This document shows, in pieces, positions 33,471 to 44,890 of a stretch of DNA of 64,000 nt. The stretch is from Vesta saturnalis. Lineage: Eukaryota; Arthropoda; Insecta; Coleoptera; Lampyridae. The translations under genes and the position numbers were made by a program. Location: assembly GCA_036346205.1 (NCBI GenBank), contig JARFJB010001944.1, positions 1,125,001-1,189,000 of the forward strand. Reading direction: 5' to 3'. Below the pieces are notes generated by a model. It had not been told where the DNA came from and ran no database searches. It saw nothing but the letters and a program-made list of their open reading frames with translations. How positions within the stretch are numbered: the first letter of the stretch is position 1; each line of letters starts with the position of its first letter.

Positions 33471-35099
33471 GGTAAATGAAGAACCCAATTTGTTAATAAC
33501 ATTCTATTTGATCATATCTAGTTGGCGCTGGTTATGTTGATCACTTATGGGCAAAAATCACCGCCAACTAGCAGTTAGACGATTAAATACTCATTTTGCC
33601 AACAAGTTAATTATGCAATGAACATCGGAGACATGCAAAATGATACATCCTGTAGGCTTAGTGCGCCAGGTTCTACCAGAGCAATGAAGGAGGTGGGCGT
33701 GCTTTCCTAACCCGGCCTGCCGTATAAATGCGCCTCAACACACTCGTTGATTATGTACCGTCAATGGTACTTCAGAATAAATGTTGAATGCATTTTTTGC
33801 ATATATCAATGAAATAATTACATATATAAATCAGCTTCTTGGCAACTACACTTCTGTTTTACTGCGTTAAATGTGCTGTGATAGCCAACGTCGTCATTTA
33901 TTATCACTGGATTTTAACCAAATTGTATTTCAGATTATGTTTTGCCACGTGTCGAACCACCACACTGTATAAAACGGGAGAAATGAGTGAGCTCGGCTAA
34001 AACTCAATCAAACGGTCCGAAGACCGCAGAGCACTCGGATTGCATGGGTGTTTTGGAGGTATCGATAAAATAGTTAAGTAAGAATTTGGTTAGTGAGGAA
34101 AGAACCGAAATAGGCACACAAGCTTTAAAGAAAGAAGGAAAATAAAATATGTTCTTATTCCTTGAAAGAGGTAAAGAGCTTGTAAAGCTTAAAACAGGGA
34201 GTAATGGGAATAGTAATTAAGTGACAATTCCCTTCACAAACGTAAATTTAATTATTTTTCTTTAAATTCCCAACTAAGGAGGTAATAAGCCATACGTTAT
34301 TATATAGCCATATAAATGAAATAAATTATACACAGTATGTATGTTACTCCCAAAACCACAAAAAAAATAAGTTAAAATAAGCTTGACGAGGGCAAGTCGT
34401 GAGCTTGTACATACGCCCACAGTAATTTATTATTTATAATTATAACACCAAAAACAACAATACCCTTCCAACCGAAGCAAGATCTTACGTACCTTAGCCT
34501 GAAAAGGCCAATTTACTAAACCTATTAAATCAGTTATTTACAAGAAAGAAAAATTAATTAAGTAATTCAGCTTGCCTTTCGTTTAACCAAACTGAATAGA
34601 AGCCCCTTTTTGATTAAACTACCTCAATACAATTGGAAAAGCTTGTTCAGTCCACTTAATCTATCTCGAATAAAAAAAGAATATCAGGAATTAAGCAATT
34701 TAAATTAGAAAAAGAAATTGGCCCGAACAACCTTATCCATAAAACGATAGTGTATATTATATATTTATATATTCGCGCTAACATTTGACATTATTCAATA
34801 TCACGCAATACGAAAAGTTACATCTGGTATAAACATAAAAGTTGCAGCAAAGCTAATGCTCACGGCCACATAAACAGTAGTACAAAATTAATTATCCCCA
34901 AAATGGAGGCTGTACATGAACTCCCTACTGGGTGTGGCACAATTTTAACAAAAACTATTCAAAATGTTGATTGTTGAGTGTGCGTAAAATATTGAAGAAT
35001 GGTTTAAGTAACATATAGCAGTTCTACATGAGAGACATTGTATTCAAATTAGGTGAAGTCTGATATCAAGCTGACACCGACCTTACACTACAGGTAACA
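33471..35099. other. Non-coding region with a possible solo LTR
   Basis: 33537-33849 starts TGTTGATCACTTATG and ends GCAACTACA. It contains a TATAAATGCG box (33724) and an AATAAA (33777), an order seen in LTRs. No second copy or primer-binding site was found, so this is tentative. A further CTGTATAAAACGGG at 33966 looks like a TATA box without a clear product. 34050-35099 shows nothing recognisable. Confidence 0.3.
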
Positions 35100-35305
35100 T
35101 GTTTAACAAATACTCGTTGACAGAATTAATATAAATGTATTTAATCTCATTGTAGGCGATCGTAACCTGCTGAAGGCAATTTAGGTACGAGATGTTTTCG
35201 TTGGTAAAATATTTGTCAAATACTTGCTAACAGAGGTAAGGTAAATGTACTTAATTTCGCTGTGAGCGATCGTAATCTGCTGAAGGCTATTTAAACATGC
35301 GATAA
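35100..35305. repeat. Two-copy tandem repeat, about 110 bp
   Basis: Units at about 35102-35211 and 35213-35303 share GCGATCGTAA(C/T)CTGCTGAAGG and the preceding AAATGTA(T/C)TTAAT. About 80% similar by eye. Non-coding. Confidence 0.75.
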
Positions 35306-36874
35306 AAGGAAATAGCTGACCTGTATTTGCGAAGGTTTATGCGTTATTCAAGGTAGCCAGGATTTCACCAGCTTCAATACAGGTGTAACTTCAACGATCA
35401 CGCAATCCCAAGTACGTTTGACACAGCTCACCGCAGTTTATAAGCAGCACAATCCAAACAATAAGTCTAAGAAATACAGAACGGGTAATATTGTTACATC
35501 AATAAAAGCAAAACCAAATGTAAACATGAACATTGATGTAATCGTAACGGTAAATTTATATGGAAACTTACGTGCTAAAACGAATGTAAAGAATTAGAAC
35601 GGTGTTTATTCAGTGAGAAGGTGTTACTTCTAAGGTCGAATGCGAGCGTTAGTGTAAATATCTTAACCAATTGCTGACATCTATTTCTTTGAAGAGGTAA
35701 TATGAAATTATTTTGTGTTCTAATTACAACGAGGTTAACGCGATCTGATACGGCTTACCGAAAGTGTTTGGATGGAGTGAAATATTTCTATTACATCCGA
35801 CTTTAATAGCGATTATATCACTTCTATACAAGAAAGCGATACCATATTGTGAAAATTTTCCAAAAAAAATTATGCTTAACATCTATGAAATAGAAACAGG
35901 AAAATTTTCTAGAAATTTCAATTTCCACAGCAATGGAAATTTTGAAAAGAAAGCCAACGCCTCAAGAAACAATTTGACAACTTGAAAAATATATCTATCA
36001 ATCATTGTTACCACAATAGCATTTTATGTATTGTTAATAGTTATACAGTGTATTTATTAAGAAATAGCAAAATAACAGATCCTTTTTCAGAGTTAAGTAT
36101 ACCAATCACCAGAACTACGTACATTTGAGAGATGGCGTTATAGGTATTAATTGAAACAAATTTTTTTTTTGTAAATGGTAAATAACTACAGAAGGTTTTA
36201 ATACGTTAAACTAACGGAACTAACAACGAGTAAACTTTTGAAATACAAAGGTGGGTACGAGAGAGAAATAATTTTCGTATAATGTAGAAAGAAAATCATA
36301 GTGAAGTGGCAATTAGCTACAATAAAGGGGTACTTTTAAATAACGTAGAACAGTAAGCGTGCGGAAATAAATGTTAATCATTGGTAACTGCCATAAATAC
36401 AGAAATTTTAAATCTTTATAGTAAAGAAATAGATACGAGTAAGCTTAAAGCACATTACTAAATGTTTAAGTCACAGATAGCTTTTAGAAACAGTAACCAG
36501 ATAAAATGATACAATCGATCCTATATAGATTTTTCCACGTTACAGTTTACTTCGTTTGCAAGAATTCTCGAGGCGCTTCGATAATGACTCCTCCTTGAAT
36601 ATTTTGATGAAAGGGTAACTTTTCCCACAAGCGATGTCGGCTAAATGGCATAAAAGTTGCGTAATAAAGAGTAAGTACCTACTCTAAGATGTGAAAGAAA
36701 AGAATTTTAGAAGAAAAGTGTTTACGATAAAATGCCTGAAATAATTTCGAAAGTTGATGTTTGTTATCTGGTTTTCTCAGTACCAATACAATATCCAACA
36801 ATTATAAACGAAGCGGATTTAATTCAGATTCAAAATAACTTTACTTCATTTAATTATTACTACTAATAATGCTT
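35306..36874. other. AT-rich DNA, no gene recognised
   Basis: Only short uninformative frames. No repeat pair was noticed within it. Confidence 0.45.
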
Positions 36875-37500
36875 TTAAAATGTGGTCATGGACAGTCGAA
36901 GCTTGGCTTACCGTGCTAAAGCATTTACGATGGTGGATAGAGATATTGAATTGCCCAGAAATGCTTATGAACGGCTACCTTAAATTTGTTTATATCATAA
37001 ATGGAAAATAGAAACTACGGAGATCATTCCAGAGTTTAGAATCCATGTAGAAGAAGGTGGATTGCGCCCGCTTGGTACGACAAGTAGATATTTGTACTGC
37101 ATATTGATGATGCGAATGAACAAACCGGGTATTCCTAGAAAAGGTGGCCCGAGATGGTATCAAAGAATGTAGTTCAGTGGCCACAGTAATTCCGATAATA
37201 CAAAGAAAAACTGAAACGATTCTTCTGTGCTCAAGGGACTGTATGTCAGATGTTAAACCTAATCGATCTTTTGAATACGATCAACTATATCGAGAGCGTG
37301 TTGAAGACCACCAACCCAGAGGTGAGAATGGGCCTTACACAGCAGAAAGAGTTGTCGGGAGGTAAAGTAATGCTTAGATCTGTTCAGAAAGTTGCTTTAG
37401 TAGTTGACAGAAGATGGTCAACCCATGATAGATTTTAAGGTAGTCATTCCCAACACAGTAATAGTCTGGAAACTATGCATTCTTAAATAGGAAGGATTTT
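36875..37500 (-). pseudogene. CR1/Jockey-like RT C-terminus and 3' UTR fragment
   Basis: A third copy of the family at 48740-51850, on the minus strand. It starts at 37500 opposite the TTCCTGTTCTAAGTATGAATG region of the fuller copy and reads NLSWVDHLLSTTKA. An open piece (37184-36990) holds LHSLIPSRATFSRNTRFVHS, HHQYAVQISTCRTKRAQSTF and SKLWNDL, then FKVAVHKHF. It runs into the shared 3' UTR phrase GCTTTAGCACG at about 36915. It is 5'-truncated and also internally shortened near 37310. Confidence 0.85.
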
Positions 37501-37544
37501 TAAATACGAAGAACTTGGACAAATCGAATGGAGTAACACGAAAG

Positions 37545-37900
37545 GGCATACTGGGTCAAATCAATTGGTTAAAAACAACCTATGGACCCGATTGAACTGT
37601 ATGCTGTTTGATTTTCATCTGTTTTTAAGTCTGAAGTTTCATTCTTGTTCTTAACACCTTGGCTCAACTCACAGAAAAAAGTCGTCTGAGATTACTAGTT
37701 GACGTGACCAAACACATCTTGCCAACCCAGTGAACCCACATGTCTCCTCGTTTTCAGCTGTTTTTATGTCTGAAGATTCATACTTATTCTTGGCAGTCTA
37801 GGTCAAATCACGGAAACTTGCTTTGTTCTTAACAAAAATGATCGAAATTAACGTATCTACCAAACCGTGAAAGGCATACTGGGTCAAATCACGGACAAAG
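37545..37900. repeat. Imperfect tandem repeats
   Basis: GGCATACTGGGTCAAATCA occurs at about 37548 and 37869. A TGTTTTTA(A/T)GTCTGAAG(T/A)TTCAT phrase recurs at 37619 and 37759, about 140 bp apart. It looks like a short degenerate satellite. Confidence 0.6.
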
Positions 37901-37904
37901 ATCT

Positions 37905-38340
37905 GTCACTATCTCCCAGTCTGTAAAAGGTTAAAGCTTTATCAAATGTAATGCCTAGATCTCTGTGGGAGACTACCGTGTTTAAGGGTGTGGTAGATAA
38001 ATTGAATAGTATTATTAACAATTCTCGAAAAATTCATCGGTTTGCATTTAGTAATATTTAAGTTTCACTCAAATATTGTAAGTGCTCTGCATGTAGTAAT
38101 TTCTAAGAAGAGACATGTGTGAGAAGATCATTGATAAATATCAAAAAAAGAATGCACTCCCAGGGTCGTGACCTTTACAAGATATAAAGTGTGAACGATG
38201 AATAGAATAAGGTTTCACAAGATTTACTACGGAAAGACTAAAGACAAATTTAGATAATTGTTTTAAGATAATATAGTGATCAATTTCGTCAAAAGTTTTT
38301 CTGAAGTCCGTGGTATTACGCCAATCCGCCCTTTTTCATC
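37905..38340 (-). pseudogene. Jockey/R1-type reverse transcriptase fragment
   Basis: The minus strand reads DFRKTFDEIDHYIILKQLSK (the first RT catalytic box, D-F-R-K-A-F-D in the family), then FVFSLSVVNLVKPYS and CKGHDPGSAFFFDIY. Further on, LNITKCKPMNFSRIVNN and QFIYH match the region after the catalytic FADD box, which is itself missing. It belongs to a different family from the CR1/Jockey-like copies in this window. Several shifts. Confidence 0.7.
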
Positions 38341-38449
38341 CAAGAGGTATATTGTGGAAAACACATGAGGTTTGTGCGATTTTAGGAACAGACTCACGTG
38401 ATACTCGGACCATGTGCAATTAAAATAGGATAACGACTTATGGTATACG

Positions 38450-38965
38450 AAAAATATGTGATGCGCTATTGATACCTGTGCAATATCCAAAATAGATTTC
38501 AGAGATGGATCAAGAAATCCTAAAGGTGACTAAAAGATAATGCACAATCTTAATTGTACGATGAACCTACAAGTAGATTTAATCTAAAGAACAACGGTCA
38601 GATACGCTATTAATATCAATGACTACACTGAATGATTTATAGCGGTAGTAGAAATTAAACAAGCCAGTTGTTTGCATAAGTCCGGAAGGAGTAGCAACCT
38701 AGCAGTATCGTAATAAGTATTCATATAATAGATACTGCTATATAGGACTGACTACGGATAACTAAAAGGATAACGCTTAAAAATGTGATGCGCTTTGCTA
38801 CCTGGAATACAAAATAATTTCAGAGGGAGGATCAAGAAATCCTAAAGGGACTAAAAGATAATGAAATCGATGTATGTACCCTACAAGAGACCAAAAAGAA
38901 ATAACGGTCAAATATAATACAATGACTACCTAATGATTTATAGCAGTAGAAACAAGCCAAAAGGA
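38450..38965. repeat. Two direct copies of an endonuclease 5' segment
   Basis: Copy 1 (about 38455-38670) and copy 2 (about 38795-38960) share ATGTGATGCGCT, GATCAAGAAATCCTAAAG, GACTAAAAGATAATG, CCTACAAG and AATGATTTATAGC(G/A)GTAG. Copy 2 keeps the reading frame better. Separated by 125 bp, so this is a duplication or two adjacent insertions. Confidence 0.8.
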
Positions 38966-38979
38966 AAGTAATGCATATT

Positions 38980-39056
<77 letters not shown>

Positions 39057-39290
39057 CTTCACAAATCTTGCTTGTAAAATGCAAGTAGAAGATCAAAAAT
39101 TAAATATAGTGTCAATTTATTCACCTGAAGGTAATAATCAAAACAGGAAAGGGAATCCTTCTATGACCAACTTCAAAATACAGTCCAGTTATTACCAAGT
39201 GACCAACAGATAATAATCCTTGTAGATTTCAACGCCCCCATCGGAAATGAAATAATTCCGGAAATCAAGCAAATGTTAAGTCTATCAATC
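38785..39290 (+). pseudogene. RTE-type endonuclease fragment with a TA repeat inside
   Basis: MRFATWNTK near 38794 and a shifted ILKGLKDNEIDVCTLQETKK near 38840 give the start of an EEP endonuclease, with the QETK catalytic Glu. A (TA)n tract (38983-39052) interrupts it. It resumes with LNIVSIYSPEGNNQNRKG near 39100 and ends with a shifted IILVDFNAPIGNE near 39210-39250, the (G)DFNA box. Downstream endonuclease and RT are absent; Penelope-like sequence follows. Confidence 0.75.
38983..39052. repeat. (TA)n microsatellite, about 35 units
   Basis: A pure AT run inside the endonuclease relic, so it expanded or was inserted after the element landed. Confidence 0.97.
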
Positions 39291-39309
39291 AGTATATTCT
39301 TGCCAGCAT

Positions 39310-40740
39310 GTCCTCACTTCACAATCGTCCCATACTATTTCGTTGCTTGTATTCATCACTCCTGCAGCGTTCTGTTTTCATTCATAAAGGTATCAATTGG
39401 CCTCTGAGACGGATAGTAAGTGCGTTTAACTCCCTTACACATGAACGTTGTTTCCTTGTTTGGAAAAGTACCAATTCAAGACACCATGAACGTTCTCCAT
39501 AAGAAACATTATTTAGACAAACTAATTGAACATTGTATGTCCTCGGTATATTTTACATATAATGGTCAGTTTTTCAAACAAGTTCAAGGTGCCCTAATGG
39601 GCTCACTACCTTCCCCTGCCATTGCGAACATGGAAGATTTTGAAAACAAAGCTTTAAGTTCAACCAACCTTAAACCCAAATGATGGTACAGGTACGTGGA
39701 TGACACACTCGTTGTTTGGCCTCACGATTTAAATACATTGACACATTGTTCACAATGAAAGTTGAATCTGATAACAAACTACCTTTCTTAGACGTCTTGA
39801 TGGAACGCTCAAACACAAATAATATAGAAAAGTGACACACCCAAATAGATACTTATACGTCAAATCACACCACCATCCATGTCAACTTTAGAGGATAATC
39901 AAGTCTTTAACAATCCGATCCATCCGTCCATCTGACGAAGAATCAAAAAATGACGAACTCGAAAAATTAACAAAAATGTTACAACAAAACGGTTATCTTT
40001 TAAAGGAAATGAATACCATCATCAAGAAATATACAAATCTTGCACAAAAATCTTCAAAAACTGTTAATGAACCCAAAAAATTTGTTGTGTTGCCTTATGT
40101 AAAAGGGGTCACTGGCAGAATTGGTATCAAATTTCTCAAAAACCAATTCAGACTCGTTTACAAACCTTATAATTCTCTCCGAAACGCTAACGATCATATG
40201 GATGGTAAAAATCAAGGAATATACGAAATTCCTTGTTCTGGATGCTGTCCTCCTATATAGGACGGACGAATCGAAGATTAAGCATGAGAGCACAAGGGCA
40301 CAACTTGGCAATAAAACAGTTCAACACATCTTCCTTGGCTTGCTATCACATGGGTACTCGTCACAAAATAAACACAGACAACATTAAATTACTAGCTGCT
40401 GCTTACACGTTGAATGAGCGTGTCATATGAAAAGCCATCGAAAATGAGAATAGACCTTTGGCACTTAATAAGAGGGACGATACATCGAGAATATCACCTA
40501 TATCATAAAAAAACGGAATACACCTTTACAAGGAATGAATTGACAATGGCGAGAGTTCCGACGACCAACCAATTACAAATGGTGTTCAAACTACATCTCC
40601 GTACAACGGACCCATCACACGCAGTAAAACGCGCATCGACACATGAAAAAATTAGAAACTAGATAGCATTACTCATTAATTACACATTGTCAATTCTTGA
40701 AAAAGAAAACGAAGTTTTCGAAACGTAGATTTATTAGTTG
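39310..40740 (+). mobile_element. Penelope-like element relic (RT + GIY-YIG)
   Basis: RT text: VPIQDTMNVLHKKHYLDKLI, YFTYNGQFFKQVQGALMGSL and PSPAIANMEDFENKAL near 39480-39650, then YRYVDDTLVVWPHD near 39690-39730 with the catalytic Asp pair. LPFLDVL lies near 39784. Charged linkers follow, then GIYEIPCSGC (40219-40248) and, after a shift, YIGRTNRRLSMRAQGHNLAI (40253-40312): the GIY and YIG halves of the C-terminal endonuclease. About 110 residues of tail follow. RT plus C-terminal GIY-YIG is diagnostic for Penelope elements. Stops and shifts throughout; the N-terminal RT part is absent. Confidence 0.85.
40696..40725 (+). other. Hammerhead-like motif at the Penelope 3' end
   Basis: CTTGAAAAAG, then a GAAAAC / GTTTTC hairpin, then GAAACG. 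Many Penelope-like elements carry hammerhead motifs in their terminal repeats. Here the CUGANGA half is poorly conserved, so only the stem and GAAAC support the reading. Confidence 0.28.
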
Positions 40741-42844
40741 AATTACACGAGATAAACTATAAAATGAATTTTTTTATACACTTTTTTTTACTTACATAAT
40801 TTTCAATCACATTATGTTTCAATTAGATCGCAACTTACCGGACTTGCTGTTATTTATTTGCGACCAAACGATTTAATTATTTTTAATTTAGGTTTCCGAG
40901 TTAGAGTTAGATACTTGTTTATTTAATTTAATTTTTATTTATTTATTGATTTTTTTACGGATTTCGTATAATTATTTTTATCATTACAGCTAATAAAACA
41001 AATTCTTATCACAATGGTTGTGTTTGTGTATAGTTATAGAAAGGGTAGCAGTTATATAACGTTAAGTAGGAACTGACCGCTTACTTCGATCTTAAGCTGT
41101 ACATTTTTTTTTTTATCATGTCCGGCACGTTTTGAATTTTTATACTATTACAAATACGAATTTATGATTGTTTTAGAAACCCCGCAGTACCCTGGGATAG
41201 AATATGCGACTTCATTTGTTCTCTATATTTTTGTTATTGCAAAACGTTTACTTGTTTGAGTGTTTGTGGTTTTAGTTTACATTACGATGGGATGAGTTTT
41301 AACATTAGTTAAAAGGAACCGTATTTTTTTTTCGTAGAACTTTAATGCTATAGTAATCCTAAATACTATTTGGGTGCCTTTATTCTATAAGCCATTTTAC
41401 ACATACTAACATTCTACTGGTTCAATTATCATTTGTTTACTATTAATTCAAATTTAGAACTTAATTTAGCAAGTATTGTAATTATAAAAATGTATGTATT
41501 TGAGTTAAAACCTAGAAAAAAGGAGTGGTGTTTGTTCTTTAACGTTTACCTTATGATTGTATGAGTTTTAACAAACATACCTGACATTGCTTGAAAGAAA
41601 CGTTATAGGAGTTGCATAGAAATGCAACAATCATGTTTTCGCGCTTTGTGTATCGTACCTATCTACAGACATTTCACACGTTAAAATTCTACTAAATTAG
41701 ATTAATGTTATTATTTATAATAATGTTATTATTTGTTTATTTATATTCAAATCGCTGGTTTATAAATTTATTCAAAAGCTCAGCCTAATAATGCACTAAT
41801 GGTTGGTTTAGCTATTGTCATTTTTGTTTGATTTCGAATTCGAATTGGTTAAAATTATTTATTTATTTTGGTTTATAATTTAAGTTTTAACTTGCATGTT
41901 ATTATCATTTTAAACTAATTACATCTGTTTTATTATTGTCGTGAATTGTGATAACTTAACGTTTCTATTTTTACTTTCTTGCTAAACAATAAAGTGCTGA
42001 GATTTCTTTACGTAATCAATTATGATATAAATTTTCCTATATTTCAGGGGTCAAACTTACGGAATTATTCGAAATTGATTTATTAAAAAATTTCTCCAAC
42101 CATTTTTTTTGTTTTTTTATATTTTGTAGGCAATCAGCCACTCTTATGAATACAACTAACTTGCTACTTCTAAAGCTACTAGTATAGGAGATATGAATTT
42201 TCAAATATTTAATATTGACATTGTTATAACTTTCTAACTATTTTGGTTACAACTTGGGATTTTGGAAATAAACTATGTTCATTTGCGCTAATAAAATGAT
42301 ATTGTCCTGATGAAAACACTACTTCCGGTTTTTCCGGAAATTGAAAACATTCCTCGTATTGCTGGTATAACATCCACATATTCTTACTTTATCCGAAAGG
42401 CAGCGAAATTTGTTTTAAAATGATATGAAACAGTCGATAGTTATCTTGAAAGATAAGAGAGATATCTATTTTTAACTTTCAACTTACATATACATATGTA
42501 GATATAGAAGGTTATGCAAGCGACTTTTTTTTCGTTGTCGCTAAATCAACTTATTAGCTCATTTTACAACTTTTGGCCAAGTTTCGTCAAGATCGGCCAG
42601 GATGTCTGAATGTCTTGGAGAGGGAGGGGGGTTTATTAGGGTCAGTTTTTGGTTTTCATTAAATATTTCAAAGATATAAAAATACCCTATACATTTTTTA
42701 GTATTTTTCAAGAAAGTCCTGTAATTGCAGTTTAAATTATTTATTTAATTGGATTATTTAAAGAAAAAATTGTTTTTTATGTATTTTAAAACTTTACCAT
42801 ATAATTTTGTGGTTTAAGTGGTTTAAAAAATTTAATAAATTAAT
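40741..42844. other. Long AT-rich stretch, no gene recognised
   Basis: Homopolymer-rich AT DNA without repeat pairs or coding traces noticed. Confidence 0.45.
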
Positions 42845-43870
42845 GTTCTCAAAACAAATCGTTAAACTAACCCGAGATCCAAAACACTCATTAAAAGATA
42901 ATGCCGTTGTCCCAGTCGGTAGATTAAAACAGGCCCGTTCAATTTGATTTGCTTAATTACCACTAATTTCCGCTTAACATAAATATAGTAACTGCAATGT
43001 AACAATAATAAAAATTATCTCGGACTCCAAGTTATTTTTTGATTATGCTCGGAATAACTAAACCGAGGATATAATTCACCACAATTTCAAAATAAAAAAA
43101 TATACAAACTGTGTTTATTAAATATTTAAATTTAGAATTACATAAAATATAACTTAAAAACTAGTTGTAATATCATTAAATTGCTAAATTATAGATATAA
43201 ATACCTGTTCGAAAATTTTTTGTACACAACTTTTTGATAACATCTGGTATCTAAACAAATACAGAAATGTAAACCAAAGGTGATGTAATCTTTGCACCAA
43301 TATTGCGCAATATCTCTAATAACAATGCTGTACGTTGTAAACCATACCAACTAATTACTATAAACTTGAAAATCATGTTTAATGCATAAAGTTCAAAAAT
43401 GATCTAAATTTAGAACTAAATTACTTGCAAAATTGTAATCATAAGCATCAAAAATGCCAAAAGTAAAAGTATTAAAAGTAGTAAAAGTAGTAAAAGTGCC
43501 TGCAAAAAGCAAATGTTTTAAATTTTAATATAATACGAATTAAATGTACCTTACCATTAAATCAATGGCACTTTTCACAAAGTTTAGGTGGAAACCCAAA
43601 AATGGCTTCCTAAACAACATAAGGTTCATCAAGAAATGAAGAGAATGACGCTTAGGATGTCAGATGATATAGCGCTGTGCAAAAAAACGTGCGCAAAGAA
43701 TAAGTGCAGAAAAAATAATTCACGATACGGAAGCATAAACCTCTAAAAAGATATGCAAATTAAGTTGCCTACCACATACTTATAATTAATTAATTATTAA
43801 AAACCCTTTTTTCTTATATTTTACAACTAAATGAAAGAAGAACTTAAAAGATTCGTTACAACCATAGATT
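42845..43870 (-). repeat. Dispersed repeat, copy B
   Basis: Reverse-complement relative of 13975-15095, with the same landmarks in reverse order. It contains an AAAAGTAGTAAAAGTAGTAAA short tandem run near 43475 that copy A lacks. Confidence 0.8.
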
Positions 43871-44690
43871 ATATTAATAGTCGACGCAAAAAAAATTTTT
43901 TTTTGACATAATCAACTTCAAATCGATAAAATTTTAAAAGGAATTACGCGACTACAACCCCGCCACAATTGGTCGACATGTTTGTGACGTCATAATGTTA
44001 AATCAATTCTCAATAGTACAGTGCCAATGGCTTCTACATGTAAATTGACTAAAAATATCGTTACTTGGGGGTTATGAACAATTATTAGCTAAGCCTCTTG
44101 TTTGATTTGATTGCGGCTAATTGATTTGACTGATTTGGTTAATTACTTTGATTGATTTATTGCGATTTGATTTGATCGATAGTGATCTGTTTAAGATTGA
44201 TTAGCTTAACTGATTTGTTTGATTTGATCGAGGTTGATTGATTTGGTTTGATACGCTTCGGTTGATGTTATTGGCCGATCCATTGATTTGATTAATCTCT
44301 GCCTTTTGACAAGGGGCGATTTCAAATTTCCCATCAAAACTTAATGGTTGTCAAAATTTAATTAAGACTCATAAATAAAAACCGATTAATAACGACTTAG
44401 GGCGCTCAGGCTTCCTATAAATCTAAGGCCCTTTTTTGACAGAAGTGTTTCCGCTAATGCAGATCTTATATGTAAAATATTCTAATTAGCATTTTTCCTT
44501 TTCCAATAACGCCAGCTCCTATTACAGAAAACATATCATAAGTTTTAAATATCAAAATAGTATTACTTATAATAAATTATTTATTAATTTAATTATGACT
44601 CATTATTAAAACCGAAATATATTGTGCGTAATAGTGTGTGGAGACCCAGAAGCATATGCTCCTCCATAACCAATCAGAATGCAGAGACTT
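43871..44690. other. Simple TTGATT-rich sequence and flanks
   Basis: Between about 44095 and 44310 the sequence is built from TTGATT/GATTTG steps (cryptically simple DNA). No coding trace. Confidence 0.55.
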
Positions 44691-44890
44691 AAATACAAAT
44701 TCAAATTTCCCGCCAATAAGGGCTAGGGAGCGAAGGCCTGAAAGCAAGTTTCGAAGCCCTATACCTGTCTTATAAGTTAGCATTAGGCGCCTTATTAGAA
44801 TACAAATTAAAATTTCCCGCCAAAGGCTCACGACAATAGGCGAAGGCCCACGAACAACTTCCGAAGACCTATGCCAAAAGTTCCTTAATC
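44691..44890. repeat. Two-copy tandem repeat, about 110 bp
   Basis: Two diverged units share AATACAAATT(C/A)AAATTTCCCGCCAA and a following GCGAAGGCC...GAAG(C/A)CCTAT pattern. A weaker third TTTCAAATTTCCC lies at 44329. Confidence 0.7.

Noticed and set aside
33537..33849. A definite LTR retrotransposon
   Set aside because: Only one LTR-like block is seen, with no gag-pol, primer-binding site or partner repeat; kept as a low-confidence note only.
39308..40662. Telomerase or retroviral RT as the source of the YRYVDDT fragment
   Set aside because: The C-terminal GIY-YIG halves and the flanking text fit Penelope-like elements specifically.
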